10,409 nt of DNA from Actinomycetota bacterium (GCA_030837445.1 JAUPKM010000655.1:1-10409); one strand, 5' to 3'. Counted from the stretch's first letter, positions 1 to 6,161 are shown. Made by a program: numbers and translations. The notes: generated by a model not told the origin, from the sequence alone.

Positions 1-1
1 A

Positions 2-718
2 CCCGAAGCATTCCTGATGGAGAACGTCCCCGGTCTAGCGAAGGGTTCCCAATCACCGCGCCTGCCTTCGCTACTGAACGAGTTGGCAAGTCTCGGGTTC
101 CACGTGAGTTGGAGAGTCCTTCACGCGGCAGACTTTGGCGTCGCTCAGCGGCGCCAACGTCTCTTTATTGTCGGTTCACGCTTACCCGGATTCGAGTGGC
201 CGCAGTCGACGCACGGTACCGGCACAAATCGTAGGTGGGTGGCAGCTAAGGAGCTGTTAGATCCACACAACCCTGTTGGCATCCCAAATCACTCCAAAGT
301 CACGTACGCAAGAACACCGGATCTGCGCCCAAGTCCGTGGGATGGCCACCTGTGGAACGGGGGCGGACGCCCTATCAACCCTGATGGGCTTGTCCCCACT
401 CTTCTCGCCTCAATGGGGGGAAACAAGACTCCCTGGCTAGACGGCGGCGATATCGTACGTAGCTACCACCAGCGCCTCCTTGACGGAGGCAAACCACGAT
501 TAGGCAACGTGCCCGGCGCTCGCAGGATCACCGCCGAAGAGGCCGCGATAGTGCAGACGTTCCCTTCCAACATGCCATGGGCAGGTCGGCGTTCCTCCCG
601 ATACCGACAGATCGGCAACGCTGTACCGGTTCGTCTCGCAGAGGCGGTTGGTGTCGCCCTACATCGGCACCTGAAGGTCCTCAGGCGATCGCAGGGGAAA
701 CGTGTGAGCGTGGCCTGA
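2..718 (+). CDS. C5-cytosine DNA methyltransferase, C-terminal part (5' end outside window)
   Basis: This is the C-terminal 238 residues of a DNA (cytosine-5)-methyltransferase, which transfers a methyl group from S-adenosylmethionine to cytosine and would protect host DNA in a type II R-M system. The reading frame is open from the window edge; the ATG at 17 lies inside motif VI (PEAFLMENVPG, with the ENV signature near residue 7), so it is not the true start. Motif VIII (QRRQRLFIVG) is near residues 49-58. The variable target-recognition region lies between about 75 and 165. Motifs IX and X follow (RRITAEEAAIVQTFP, then RQIGNAVP near 205). Motifs I-V, including the PCQ catalytic loop, must lie upstream. 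The stop is two bases before the next gene, so the two are almost certainly co-translated. Family assignment is secure; the recognition site cannot be read from the sequence. Confidence 0.95.
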   Translation, partial: PEAFLMENVPGLAKGSQSPRLPSLLNELASLGFHVSWRVLHAADFGVAQRRQRLFIVGSRLPGFEWPQSTHGTGTNRRWVAAKELLDPHNPVGIPNHSKVTYARTPDLRPSPWDGHLWNGGGRPINPDGLVPTLLASMGGNKTPWLDGGDIVRSYHQRLLDGGKPRLGNVPGARRITAEEAAIVQTFPSNMPWAGRRSSRYRQIGNAVPVRLAEAVGVALHRHLKVLRRSQGKRVSVA

Positions 719-720
719 CC

Positions 721-2046
721 GTGCCCGGTGACGATTGGACTGCACACAGCCGCTTCGCGAATGCGCGTAGCCGCAACGAGGCTGTAGGTGCCCTACTTGC
801 GGAACTCTTCGAACGCGGACCGGGTGCGGATAACTCTTCGCGTGGACAGCTATCGCAAGAAGCGCAGGCGGTTCTGGAGGACTTACTTGGTCCTCTCTCG
901 AACGACCCCCCTACAGCTTCGCAGGCGGCTGAAGCAGCGCTCACGCTGGCGGCTTTCTCCTTGGCGGAGGGCCGGGTTCTGGATCTCCGCAACACGGGAT
1001 CTCGTGACTTGAACGAGAGCGGCCGGATTGCTGGCGACCGAAGCGTCGGCGACCGGCTGTGCGCCCAAGTGCTCGAACCGCGAAACATCCCTGCTACTCA
1101 AGGACCGTTGCAGTCATCGTCGTTCCGCGCCGGATACCTAGCGCCACAGGTGCGTAACGCCAGCTTGAGGCGATACGTCGCCTGGCAATCCGAACCTAGC
1201 CGGACCATCGACGAGCTGCACTCGATGGCAGAGGGGTTGGCCTCTGCTTTTCTATCTCGCGCCTCGTCCATGCCGCTACTCCCTGCCCTCGTCGCGAGCA
1301 GGTTTACCTTCACGGCCTATCGGCAGGCACGAGATCGACTTCTTGCTACGGGCAGCGGTGGCGCACTGGAGCAATATCTACTGGCAGGACTACTTAACGA
1401 AGAGTTGTCGGCTTCGCACAGCGGCCTCCGAGTCACGACGAAAAACGTTGGTGCCAACGATAAGGCCAGCGGGGCTGCCGGTGATCTTGAGATCCGGCAC
1501 GGTCTGCGACTGGAGGGAGCCATCGAAGTAACAGCCGCGTCGTGGGAGGACAAGATTGATCAGCTAACCGGTGTCGCTGCTGCTCGGCTAAGCGAGGCTG
1601 TTATCGCCGCACCGGACGTAACCAACACCGTTTCGGGCGACGATCTTTCGGAAAAGGTTGACCCGGTCGCCGCTCGCTTAGGCCTTGACGTCGCGGTGTT
1701 GGACCTTCACGCCTTGATGGATGTCGGAGCGTCGCGAATCACGAAAGCGGCGCGTGCGGAAGCCTTCCGTTTCGTATACCGATGCCTCGCGCAGTATCAC
1801 CGTCGACAACCCGAACTTGCCCAACGTCTGGTCGATATCCTCGTCTCTCTCGGACTCGCATCGAACGACGTCGTGAATAAGGAGGGCGAGCGATCGGCTG
1901 CCGATGTCGACATCGTTTTTATGAAGGTGCGCGATTTTCTAACCGCCCAGAAGATTGCAGACGGACCAGATACCCCACGTGCTCTGCGGGAATTGGCGGC
2001 CAGGCTTGAAGCTGACTCCCGAACCTTTGACGAACAGCCCGAATGA
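721..2046 (+). CDS. Putative type II restriction endonuclease (PD-(D/E)XK, possibly SacI-like)
   Basis: A 441-residue protein likely to cut unmethylated DNA at the site modified by the upstream methyltransferase. I chose the GTG at 721 because the only earlier start in frame (577) lies deep inside the methyltransferase gene; it is two bases after that gene's stop, and no good Shine-Dalgarno is seen, so translational coupling is likely. The N-terminal half is helical. Around residues 240-290 an acidic pattern resembles a nuclease core: VTTKN, then GDLEI with D255, then AIEVTAASWEDK with E269. From memory, SacI has a comparable arrangement (GDVQV followed by TVEVRGKS), and SacI also pairs with a C5 methyltransferase. 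The E-x-T in place of the usual E-x-K is unusual. The restriction role is inferred mainly from context and this core; SacI membership is tentative. Confidence 0.68.
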   Translation: MPGDDWTAHSRFANARSRNEAVGALLAELFERGPGADNSSRGQLSQEAQAVLEDLLGPLSNDPPTASQAAEAALTLAAFSLAEGRVLDLRNTGSRDLNESGRIAGDRSVGDRLCAQVLEPRNIPATQGPLQSSSFRAGYLAPQVRNASLRRYVAWQSEPSRTIDELHSMAEGLASAFLSRASSMPLLPALVASRFTFTAYRQARDRLLATGSGGALEQYLLAGLLNEELSASHSGLRVTTKNVGANDKASGAAGDLEIRHGLRLEGAIEVTAASWEDKIDQLTGVAAARLSEAVIAAPDVTNTVSGDDLSEKVDPVAARLGLDVAVLDLHALMDVGASRITKAARAEAFRFVYRCLAQYHRRQPELAQRLVDILVSLGLASNDVVNKEGERSAADVDIVFMKVRDFLTAQKIADGPDTPRALRELAARLEADSRTFDEQPE

Positions 2047-2130
2047 GCCCAGCACCTCGCGGTACCAGTCGGTGGCGATCAACCCGGCGACGTTGCGGAC
2101 TGCTCCGACGATGGCAGCAACGTCGGGCCG
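2041..2130 (-). pseudogene. Orphan coding-like fragment, antisense to the R-M cassette
   Basis: Read on the minus strand, 30 codons give a well-composed protein-like stretch containing NVAGLIATDWYREVLG, with high G/C third positions. A TAA (2131-2133) lies directly upstream and there is no start codon. Beyond 2041 the frame runs antisense into the endonuclease gene, where it looks like ordinary shadow sequence. It may be a relic of a gene on the same strand as the right-hand island, cut away when the R-M cassette arrived. The parent family is not recognised. Confidence 0.3.
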
Positions 2131-2190
2131 TTAATAGGTACGACCAACGCCTTTCTAGGGTCACAATCCCAAGTTGTCGGATCTAATCAA

Positions 2191-2202
2191 TACCATCGAT
2201 GT
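2191..2202 (+). promoter_or_regulatory. Possible -10 element for leaderless transcription of the 228-aa gene
   Basis: The hexamer TACCAT (2191-2196) fits the actinobacterial TANNNT -10 pattern and ends six bases before the ATG at 2203. No Shine-Dalgarno is visible upstream of that ATG. The spacing would put the transcription start on the A of the ATG, as in the leaderless genes common in mycobacteria. No convincing -35 is seen. Confidence 0.3.
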
Positions 2203-2889
2203 ATGGTTGAAAGACGGACCCGCAGCGAGCTTTTGGAACATCTTGAGGACCAAATCGGCTTCCTTGAGCGATCCAGCAGATTCTTCGACCAGGGATATGA
2301 GAGCGAAGCCTGCCGCATTGCAGTTGCCTGCCGAGTCCTTTTCCACCACAAAGGACAATCGAAAGCGCTACTCAACCAACTGAGGCTCTTGGAAGCTCTG
2401 ACTTGGGTTGACACTGCTGGTCTTCCATATCCTGATAATGAAGCAACCACTCACAATCTCACACAGATCCAATTCTCACTCGGACCTGAAAATGGAGTCA
2501 TCGAATATGTACCGAAATTGGACAACTACCCGCCATCGCCAATCCTAACTAGGGGTGGGCTACAACTGCCGCGAGGATCGCGTATCCCGTTTAGCGAGTG
2601 GTGGACCAACCCAGTTATCAACGATATGCATGGGACAGAGGTGTCGCGTGAGGACCTCGTGCTTGCCGTGGCCGAAAAAGAAAATGGCGCCCATTTGGAC
2701 CCCAAATCGGGTCCCACGTATTTTCGACTGGCGAAATGCAACTCACTTGGCTGGGGGATTGTTGTTGACGGCGTGATGCAACCGGCAAAACGGAACCCGG
2801 TCTACGCGGCGCTTCGCCAAATCTCGCATGAAGTACTTGAGTCAATTCGTCAGCAGCGCGATCAAATCGCGGGTGAGGAAAGTGCTTGA
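2203..2889 (+). CDS. Conserved hypothetical protein, 228 aa
   Basis: Function unknown. The protein begins with a helical segment (residues 1-35), followed by EACRIAVACRVLFHHKGQSK and later FSEWWTN, EDLVLAVAEKENGAHLDP, NSLGWG and a C-terminal NPVYAALRQISHEVLESI. From memory these blocks occur together in a scattered family of bacterial proteins annotated only as hypothetical, where the central block reads more like NKDGGAHVDP. No membrane segment or signal peptide is visible. The ATG at 2203 is the only plausible start. The gene is the least G+C-rich stretch of the window, which suggests separate recent acquisition. It follows the R-M pair on the same strand after about 155 bases, so it may be an independent passenger or an accessory to restriction; nothing in the sequence decides this. 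Confidence 0.8.
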   Translation: MVERRTRSELLEHLEDQIGFLERSSRFFDQGYESEACRIAVACRVLFHHKGQSKALLNQLRLLEALTWVDTAGLPYPDNEATTHNLTQIQFSLGPENGVIEYVPKLDNYPPSPILTRGGLQLPRGSRIPFSEWWTNPVINDMHGTEVSREDLVLAVAEKENGAHLDPKSGPTYFRLAKCNSLGWGIVVDGVMQPAKRNPVYAALRQISHEVLESIRQQRDQIAGEESA

Positions 2890-2995
2890 CGGTGTTGAGA
2901 GCCCCGAGCACGATCTCCTTCTCTCCCTTACCGAGTCGCTTGAACTGATTCGCAGTCGGCGCACGCAGGACTTGGATAAGTCCAACTCAGGTTAA
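2873..2995 (+). CDS. Possible small overlapping ORF, 40 aa
   Basis: A 40-codon frame begins at a GTG (2873) inside the last codons of the 228-aa gene and ends at the TAA 2993-2995. A second in-frame GTG is at 2882. GAGGA at 2875-2879 is too close to the second GTG to act as a normal ribosome binding site, so expression would rely on translational coupling. The product (HDLLLSLTESLELIRSRR in its centre) would form an amphipathic helix. It could instead be the original C-terminal end of the 228-aa protein separated by a frameshift. Weakly supported. Confidence 0.3.
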   Translation: MRKVLDGVESPEHDLLLSLTESLELIRSRRTQDLDKSNSG

Positions 2996-3006
2996 CCCTC
3001 CCTCGG

Positions 3007-3279
3007 TCAACTCAAACCACGAGCAGGTCGGTGGTGCAGTGCTCCGCGATACCAGCCGGCGACGTGGAACCCGGCCACGGCGAGGACCGGCAGGACGAGG
3101 GAGTCGCCCTGGCCGGGAACCTGGGTGTTGAGGTAGTCGGCTACAGCGGTCCACAGCGACCGCAGATCCTCCGGGGTGTGCAGTTCATCGAACCGGCGCA
3201 GATCGTCGGGCAGCGAGGCAGCCAGCACCTCCGGGGTGCTCAGTCTGCGGGTGCTGTTGCGGCGCTTCGGATTACCCAC
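3007..3279 (-). CDS. Hypothetical protein, 90 aa, downstream of terS
   Basis: An unrecognised small protein and the last gene of the minus-strand module. The N-terminus is basic (GNPKRRNSTRRLS), the middle is acidic and helical (LPDDLRRFDELHTPEDLRS), and the C-terminal third is mildly hydrophobic (LVLPVLAVAGFHVAGWYRG) but too short and too mixed to call a membrane helix. It starts with GTG, preceded by GGAG eight bases upstream, and lies 32 bases after the terS stop, so it is probably co-transcribed with terS. It is convergent with the plus-strand genes, with only about ten bases between. It could be a packaging or morphogenesis helper by position only. Confidence 0.65.
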   Translation of the reverse strand: MGNPKRRNSTRRLSTPEVLAASLPDDLRRFDELHTPEDLRSLWTAVADYLNTQVPGQGDSLVLPVLAVAGFHVAGWYRGALHHRPARGLS

Positions 3280-3311
3280 GGTGATCGTCTCCGCTCTCGG
3301 GGATCGGAGCC

Positions 3312-3686
3312 TTACGCACTGCGGATTCCCCAGCGTGCCTGCGCTCCGAGCCGGCCCAGATCGGAGCGGGTGAGTACGTCCTCGTCGCCGGGGAGGGTCA
3401 GCGCCTTGAGCAGAGTCGTCAGCAGAGCGCGGTACTGGCGCAGTTCCCCGACTTCGGGCATGGCGACGGGCTGGCCTTGCGAACCCCGCACCCGCAGATC
3501 GGCTGCGGTGTCAACGATAGCCTGAAGCCGGGTGACCACGTCGGCGGTACGGCACGCCTCCTCCAGCAGGACGCGCTTCTCGGGGCAGTCATCGAAGTCA
3601 TACACCGCGTGCAGCGCACGCCAGATATGTCGGCCTCTGTTCTGAAGGCCGACAGGCGCTTTCGGGATGGATGGTGAGTCGGTCAT
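3312..3686 (-). CDS. Phage terminase small subunit-like protein (P27-like)
   Basis: At 124 residues it is the usual size of P27-type small terminases from actinophages. The small terminase recognises the packaging site and hands DNA to the large terminase, which loads it into procapsids. The features seen are the opening PVGLQNRGRHIWRALHAVYDFD, the helix LLEEACRTADVVTRLQAIVD, the RGSQGQPVAMPEVGELRQYR segment (residues 67-86) where R-x-S-x-G-Q-P is followed by an E-x-R-Q helix, and the closing LLKALTLPGDED. The start ATG is well set by GAGGAG eight bases upstream. No large terminase, portal or capsid gene is in the window. Lone terS genes are typical of phage satellites that redirect a helper phage's packaging. 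Assignment is by recalled family pattern. Confidence 0.75.
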   Translation of the reverse strand: MTDSPSIPKAPVGLQNRGRHIWRALHAVYDFDDCPEKRVLLEEACRTADVVTRLQAIVDTAADLRVRGSQGQPVAMPEVGELRQYRALLTTLLKALTLPGDEDVLTRSDLGRLGAQARWGIRSA

Positions 3687-3784
3687 GGGTGGGTCTCCTC
3701 AAGATCGGGGAAAAACAAACGGATGCCCGCATCCCCGGCGCCGTGGGCGCGGGTGTGGGCTAAACGCCGGGCGTGCCGCGGCAT
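3683..3784 (-). CDS. Possible 33-aa ORF translationally coupled to terS
   Basis: A frame starting with ATG at 3784 runs to a TGA overlapping the terS ATG (ATGA). The product is arginine/histidine-rich at its N-terminus and ends RLFFPDLEETHP. The overlap is the same type used elsewhere in this module, but no ribosome binding site is seen and the terS binding site would lie inside it. It may be chance in G+C-rich DNA. Confidence 0.22.
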   Translation of the reverse strand: MPRHARRLAHTRAHGAGDAGIRLFFPDLEETHP

Positions 3785-3816
3785 CGGATATGTCTGCCGT
3801 ATTACGTCCCGGTCAA
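3785..3816 (-). promoter_or_regulatory. Weak candidate promoter for terS
   Basis: On the minus strand TTGACC (3816-3811) matches five of six bases of the -35 consensus. About 18 bases later CATATC is a poor -10. The position, about 100 bases upstream of the terS start and after a hairpin, makes a separate terS transcript possible. Confidence 0.22.
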
Positions 3817-3922
3817 CGGGCGCGGGTAGGGGGTATCCCCGGTGGGGGTGCCGGCTACCGGACGCCGGGTCGGCGCCGGTCCCCGGCCTCGGCGGGTGCG
3901 GAGCGGGGTCGGCGGTGTGCGA

Positions 3923-3940
3923 TCCCCCGACAGCGGGGGA
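3923..3940 (-). terminator. Perfect hairpin downstream of the zinc-ribbon gene
   Basis: TCCCCCG and CGGGGGA form a 7-base stem around the loop ACAG, about 64 bases after the stop of the 131-aa gene. There is no U tract, so it would be a U-less terminator of the kind often proposed in actinobacteria, or an RNA-stability hairpin. Confidence 0.35.
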
Positions 3941-4003
3941 CGCGGGAGCAGCGGGTGCGGTGCGAAGACGCCGGGTGCCTGCCCTGCCGCCTCTGCCCCG
4001 GAC

Positions 4004-4399
4004 CTACCCCTGGCCGGGGCCGGGGGGCGGGTGTGCCATAGGAGCAGGCGTGTCCTGCTTCTGCGGCTGTTGCCCGGTGACCAGAGCGAGCCACGTCGCC
4101 GCGGGTATCCCGACAGAGCGTGCGATCCCTTTGAGGTACGACTCTTTGGATCGGATCTCCGAGAGCGCGTCCGACATCGTGACCGCTGCCGCCCACAGTT
4201 GGGCGCTGGCCGTACCGGGTCCGACCACTTCGCAGATCCTTTGAGCCTTTTCGAGTTCTTCGTGGACGGCTCGGCAGATGAACGAACAGTGCTTTCCCCG
4301 GCGTATCAGCCGGGTGCACGTCGGGCGCTGGCACCGCCGGGAGCCGCCGTGGCGCCACGGGCGCCGTGGTAGCCGATCGGTGCTGGTTGGTTCAGTCAT
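4004..4399 (-). CDS. Small zinc-ribbon protein, 131 aa
   Basis: The N-terminal half carries a probable zinc site, RRCQRPTCTRLIRRGKHCSF followed by IC, that is C23-x4-C28 and C38-x3-C42 in a basic surrounding. A helical middle follows (residues 44-110), then a proline-rich tail. Such ribbons are common in small phage and island proteins that bind DNA or a protein partner; the precise family is not recognised. The ATG at 4399 was chosen because GGAAG lies about ten bases upstream and the 81 residues that a longer frame would add are low-complexity proline/serine/arginine sequence running through a hairpin. It lies between the 142-aa gene and terS in the same direction, probably in one late or packaging unit. 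Confidence 0.7.
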   Translation of the reverse strand: MTEPTSTDRLPRRPWRHGGSRRCQRPTCTRLIRRGKHCSFICRAVHEELEKAQRICEVVGPGTASAQLWAAAVTMSDALSEIRSKESYLKGIARSVGIPAATWLALVTGQQPQKQDTPAPMAHPPPGPGQG

Positions 4400-4444
4400 A
4401 TCGGTTCGACTTCCGTTCTCGCTGCGGGCGTGTGGGCGGGGAGA

Positions 4445-4466
4445 CCCCGGACTTCGTGGTCCGGGG
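4445..4466 (-). terminator. Hairpin between the 142-aa and 131-aa genes
   Basis: CCCCGGAC (4445-4452) and GTCCGGGG (4459-4466) form a perfect 8-base stem around a 6-base loop, about 20 bases after the stop of the upstream minus-strand gene. It has no U tract. It could be a partial terminator or an RNA processing site that adjusts the level of the downstream genes. Confidence 0.4.
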
Positions 4467-4487
4467 CCATCCCGCGCCGTGGGTGGT

Positions 4488-4916
4488 TCAGCCGCTGGAA
4501 TCCATCCGGTCGGCGACCGGGTCGGAGTTGACCGTTCCCGGTCCACCGGCCAGAGCGGCTCGGAGCACGGCTGCGCCGTTGAGCGGCATCGATATCGATG
4601 ACGTGGCGCCGGCCTGCCGGGTGATCTCGGCGGCGAGGACACCCGCCGCGGTGGGCGGGGTGCTGCTCACTTCCTCCTCCAGCCGCTGACGCTCCAGGCG
4701 CCGTTGCTCGGCTTGGCGGTGCCGGCGATCGACTTCGATGAGCAGATCCCACCAGTCCGGTGGCTGATCGGCGGTGTGGATTCCGGGCACCTGCGCGATA
4801 CCCCGCTCCTCCAGGCGTCGGGCTATCGCCGCGGTGAACCCGCCGTTGACTGCGCCGGGATCTCCGCTACCGGGGGTAGCGGCCAGGGCACGGCGTACCG
4901 CGTCCCGCGCGTTCAC
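4488..4916 (-). CDS. Hypothetical coiled-coil protein, 142 aa
   Basis: Not recognised. Residues 27-60 contain FTAAIARRLEERGI and a PPDWWDLLIEVDRR segment. Residues 61-84 form a very charged arginine/glutamate helix (RHRQAEQRRLERQRLEEEV) that should be a coiled coil. The last 50 residues are alanine- and glycine-rich. The GTG start overlaps the stop of the 249-aa gene by four bases (GTGA), so the two are translationally coupled and probably work together, perhaps in a complex. The position between a replication module and terS suggests a packaging or particle-related job, but nothing in the sequence proves this. Confidence 0.72.
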   Translation of the reverse strand: MNARDAVRRALAATPGSGDPGAVNGGFTAAIARRLEERGIAQVPGIHTADQPPDWWDLLIEVDRRHRQAEQRRLERQRLEEEVSSTPPTAAGVLAAEITRQAGATSSISMPLNGAAVLRAALAGGPGTVNSDPVADRMDSSG

Positions 4917-5662
4917 GCAGGCACACCGGAGACAAGCGCCAGCCGCAGCGCTGCCGCGGCCTCGGGGGTGTTGATCGCGAACTCGACACCGGATCGGGCT
5001 GCGGTGAACAACACCGGGTCCAGCGCGGCCAGCGTCGGGTTCGCCGGCGTGGTGCTGGCTTTGTCCAGCCGCGACAACTGTTGGCGTGTCGAGGGCCGAA
5101 GGATACGGAGCACGGTCTCGGGATCGCGGACGACGATCCCCGACAGATACGGCAACCCGGCTGCCCAGGCGTCGATCCGGGCGAGCTGGGCGGTGGCCTG
5201 CTGGGCGGTGCCGTACGCCTCGACGGCACCGGGACCGGCTGCGACGAGGGTCTCGGCGCTGAGATCCTCGGGGAGCTTCGCCACCGCCTCGGCGTAGGTC
5301 TGGGCGTGGGCGTCGAACACCGGGGTCAGCGCGTCGATGACGGCGGGGACCGCGACGCGTGCCTGCGCCAGGACACGGCGTGCCGCGGCATCGACCGCCT
5401 GCTGTTTGGCGCGCTGGAGCGGACTCAACCCGGTGGTGCCGCCGGGAGGGGCGTAGAGCGCCAGGTGCTCGGCCAACTCTCGGATCTTGTCCTCGGCGTT
5501 GGCCGGGGTCACGTCCTCGACCCGGAACACCGGGTGATACCCGACTTCGATGTAGCGCAGCGTTTCGAACACGTCGATAGCCCCGGCCAGGGGCTTGGGC
5601 AGGGTGACGCCGAGCGAACTCCAGCGGGATACTCCGTCAGCGAGATCTACGGGATTGAACAC
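4913..5662 (-). CDS. Hypothetical mostly helical protein, 249 aa
   Basis: Not recognised. The N-terminal 55 residues are mixed (VTLPKPLAGAIDVFETLRYI, then GYHPVFRVEDVTP). From residue 55 on it is almost entirely helical and alanine-rich, with AKQQAVDAAARRVLAQARVA and similar stretches. There is no signal peptide, membrane helix or cysteine motif. The GTG start at 5662 is preceded by AGAAAGAAG about five bases upstream. Its stop overlaps the start of the 142-aa gene. The composition would suit a structural or scaffold-like phage protein, but this is only a guess from composition and position. Confidence 0.75.
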   Translation of the reverse strand: MFNPVDLADGVSRWSSLGVTLPKPLAGAIDVFETLRYIEVGYHPVFRVEDVTPANAEDKIRELAEHLALYAPPGGTTGLSPLQRAKQQAVDAAARRVLAQARVAVPAVIDALTPVFDAHAQTYAEAVAKLPEDLSAETLVAAGPGAVEAYGTAQQATAQLARIDAWAAGLPYLSGIVVRDPETVLRILRPSTRQQLSRLDKASTTPANPTLAALDPVLFTAARSGVEFAINTPEAAAALRLALVSGVPA

Positions 5663-5713
5663 GGGTTCTTCTTTCTGTCGTCGGTTGTGGGCCGGGTGGC
5701 CCGGACATGCGAA

Positions 5714-5735
5714 AGGCCACCCGGTCGGGTGGCCT
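5714..5735 (-). terminator. Intrinsic terminator after the 75-aa gene
   Basis: AGGCCACCC (5714-5722) pairs with GGGTGGCCT (5727-5735), extendable by one base pair, with a very short loop. On the minus strand it is followed by a short T-rich run (CCTTTCG). It lies about 45 bases downstream of the 75-aa gene's stop and ahead of the 249-aa gene, so it would separate the two units. Confidence 0.65.
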
Positions 5736-5744
5736 CAGGTGTGT

Positions 5745-5762
5745 GCCCAGCGGGTGCTGGGC
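5745..5762 (-). repeat. Second inverted repeat after the 75-aa gene
   Basis: GCCCAGC and GCTGGGC form a perfect 7-base stem around GGGT, between the 75-aa stop and the terminator at 5714. Together they make tandem hairpins; a third small stem (CTGCGC/GCGCAG, 5773-5789) covers the stop codon itself. Confidence 0.45.
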
Positions 5763-5777
5763 GGGATCGGTACTGCG

Positions 5778-6005
5778 CTACCAGCGCAGCCGGGGGATCG
5801 AATCGTCGGAGGTGCAGCCGGCCCGCGTGATCTCACGCAGGCCGGTCAGCAGACCCTCCGGTGGCTTCGGGCGCTGGAACCTGCGGAACCAGATGTTGCG
5901 GCGGTCTGGGCTGTCGTCCAGCCCGTAGATCTCCAGCCACTCCTGGTAGCGGTCCTCGGCGTCGGCGGGATACCGACGCTGCGGTAGATCGGTCAGTTCG
6001 ATCAC
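5778..6005 (-). CDS. Small hypothetical protein, 75 aa (start uncertain)
   Basis: An unrecognised acidic-then-basic protein with AEDRYQEWLEIYGLDDSPDR, RNIWFRRFQRPKPPEG and a C-terminal SIPRLRW. It is flanked on both sides by hairpin terminators. A strong ribosome binding site AAGGAG (6010-6005) overlaps the first base of the GTG at 6005, which is too close for normal initiation; a CTG at 5996 has the ideal eight-base spacing and would give a 72-aa product. Expression probably depends on readthrough of the terminator at 6020-6052. By position it is the first gene after the replication module and could be a regulator or first late gene, without proof. Confidence 0.68.
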   Translation of the reverse strand: MIELTDLPQRRYPADAEDRYQEWLEIYGLDDSPDRRNIWFRRFQRPKPPEGLLTGLREITRAGCTSDDSIPRLRW

Positions 6006-6019
6006 TCCTTCGAAATAGG

Positions 6020-6052
6020 AAAAGGCCCGGTCTCTTGTCGGAGACCGAGCCT
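6020..6052 (-). terminator. Strong intrinsic terminator/attenuator in front of the 75-aa gene
   Basis: Positions 6023-6034 and 6041-6052 form a 12-base-pair stem (one G-U pair in minus-strand RNA) with a 6-base loop, followed on the minus strand by TTTT (6023-6020). The run ends only about ten bases before the AAGGAG of the 75-aa gene. A terminator in this position acts as an attenuator unless the gene has no upstream transcription at all. Confidence 0.75.
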
Positions 6053-6098
6053 CGGTGGACGGCTTCGCAGAAGCCCTGTGCGCCCGTTTCAGACGGGT

Positions 6099-6128
6099 TC
6101 AAGGCCGAAAATCGGCCCAAAAAAACAT
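6099..6128 (-). CDS. Possible 9-codon leader peptide
   Basis: ATG at 6128 opens MFFWADFRP followed by TGA, with a weak AGGTAG just upstream. It is rich in phenylalanine plus tryptophan and lies in the structured leader before the attenuator, the layout of a translation-controlled leader peptide. Its length makes chance occurrence likely. Confidence 0.15.
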   Translation of the reverse strand: MFFWADFRP

Positions 6129-6161
6129 GGTTCTACCTGCGGTGATGGCCTTGGGAGGCCA

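Larger units (their letters stand above)
3687..4003. other. G+C-rich spacer between the zinc-ribbon gene and terS
   Basis: About 317 bases with no convincing gene apart from the weak 33-aa ORF. It holds a perfect 7-base stem hairpin (3923-3940) and a possible promoter (-35 TTGACC at 3811-3816). Long frames on both strands here are proline/arginine-rich, as expected from non-coding G+C-rich DNA. Confidence 0.5.

Noticed and set aside
577..720. Extension of the endonuclease frame back to the ATG at 577
   Set aside because: It overlaps the conserved motif IX-X region of the methyltransferase in another frame and reads as arginine/serine-rich shadow; the GTG at 721 is the natural start.
4400..4642. 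Extension of the 131-aa zinc-ribbon frame back to 4642
   Set aside because: The added 81 residues are proline/serine/arginine low complexity, run through a hairpin and overlap the 142-aa gene; a ribosome binding site supports 4399.
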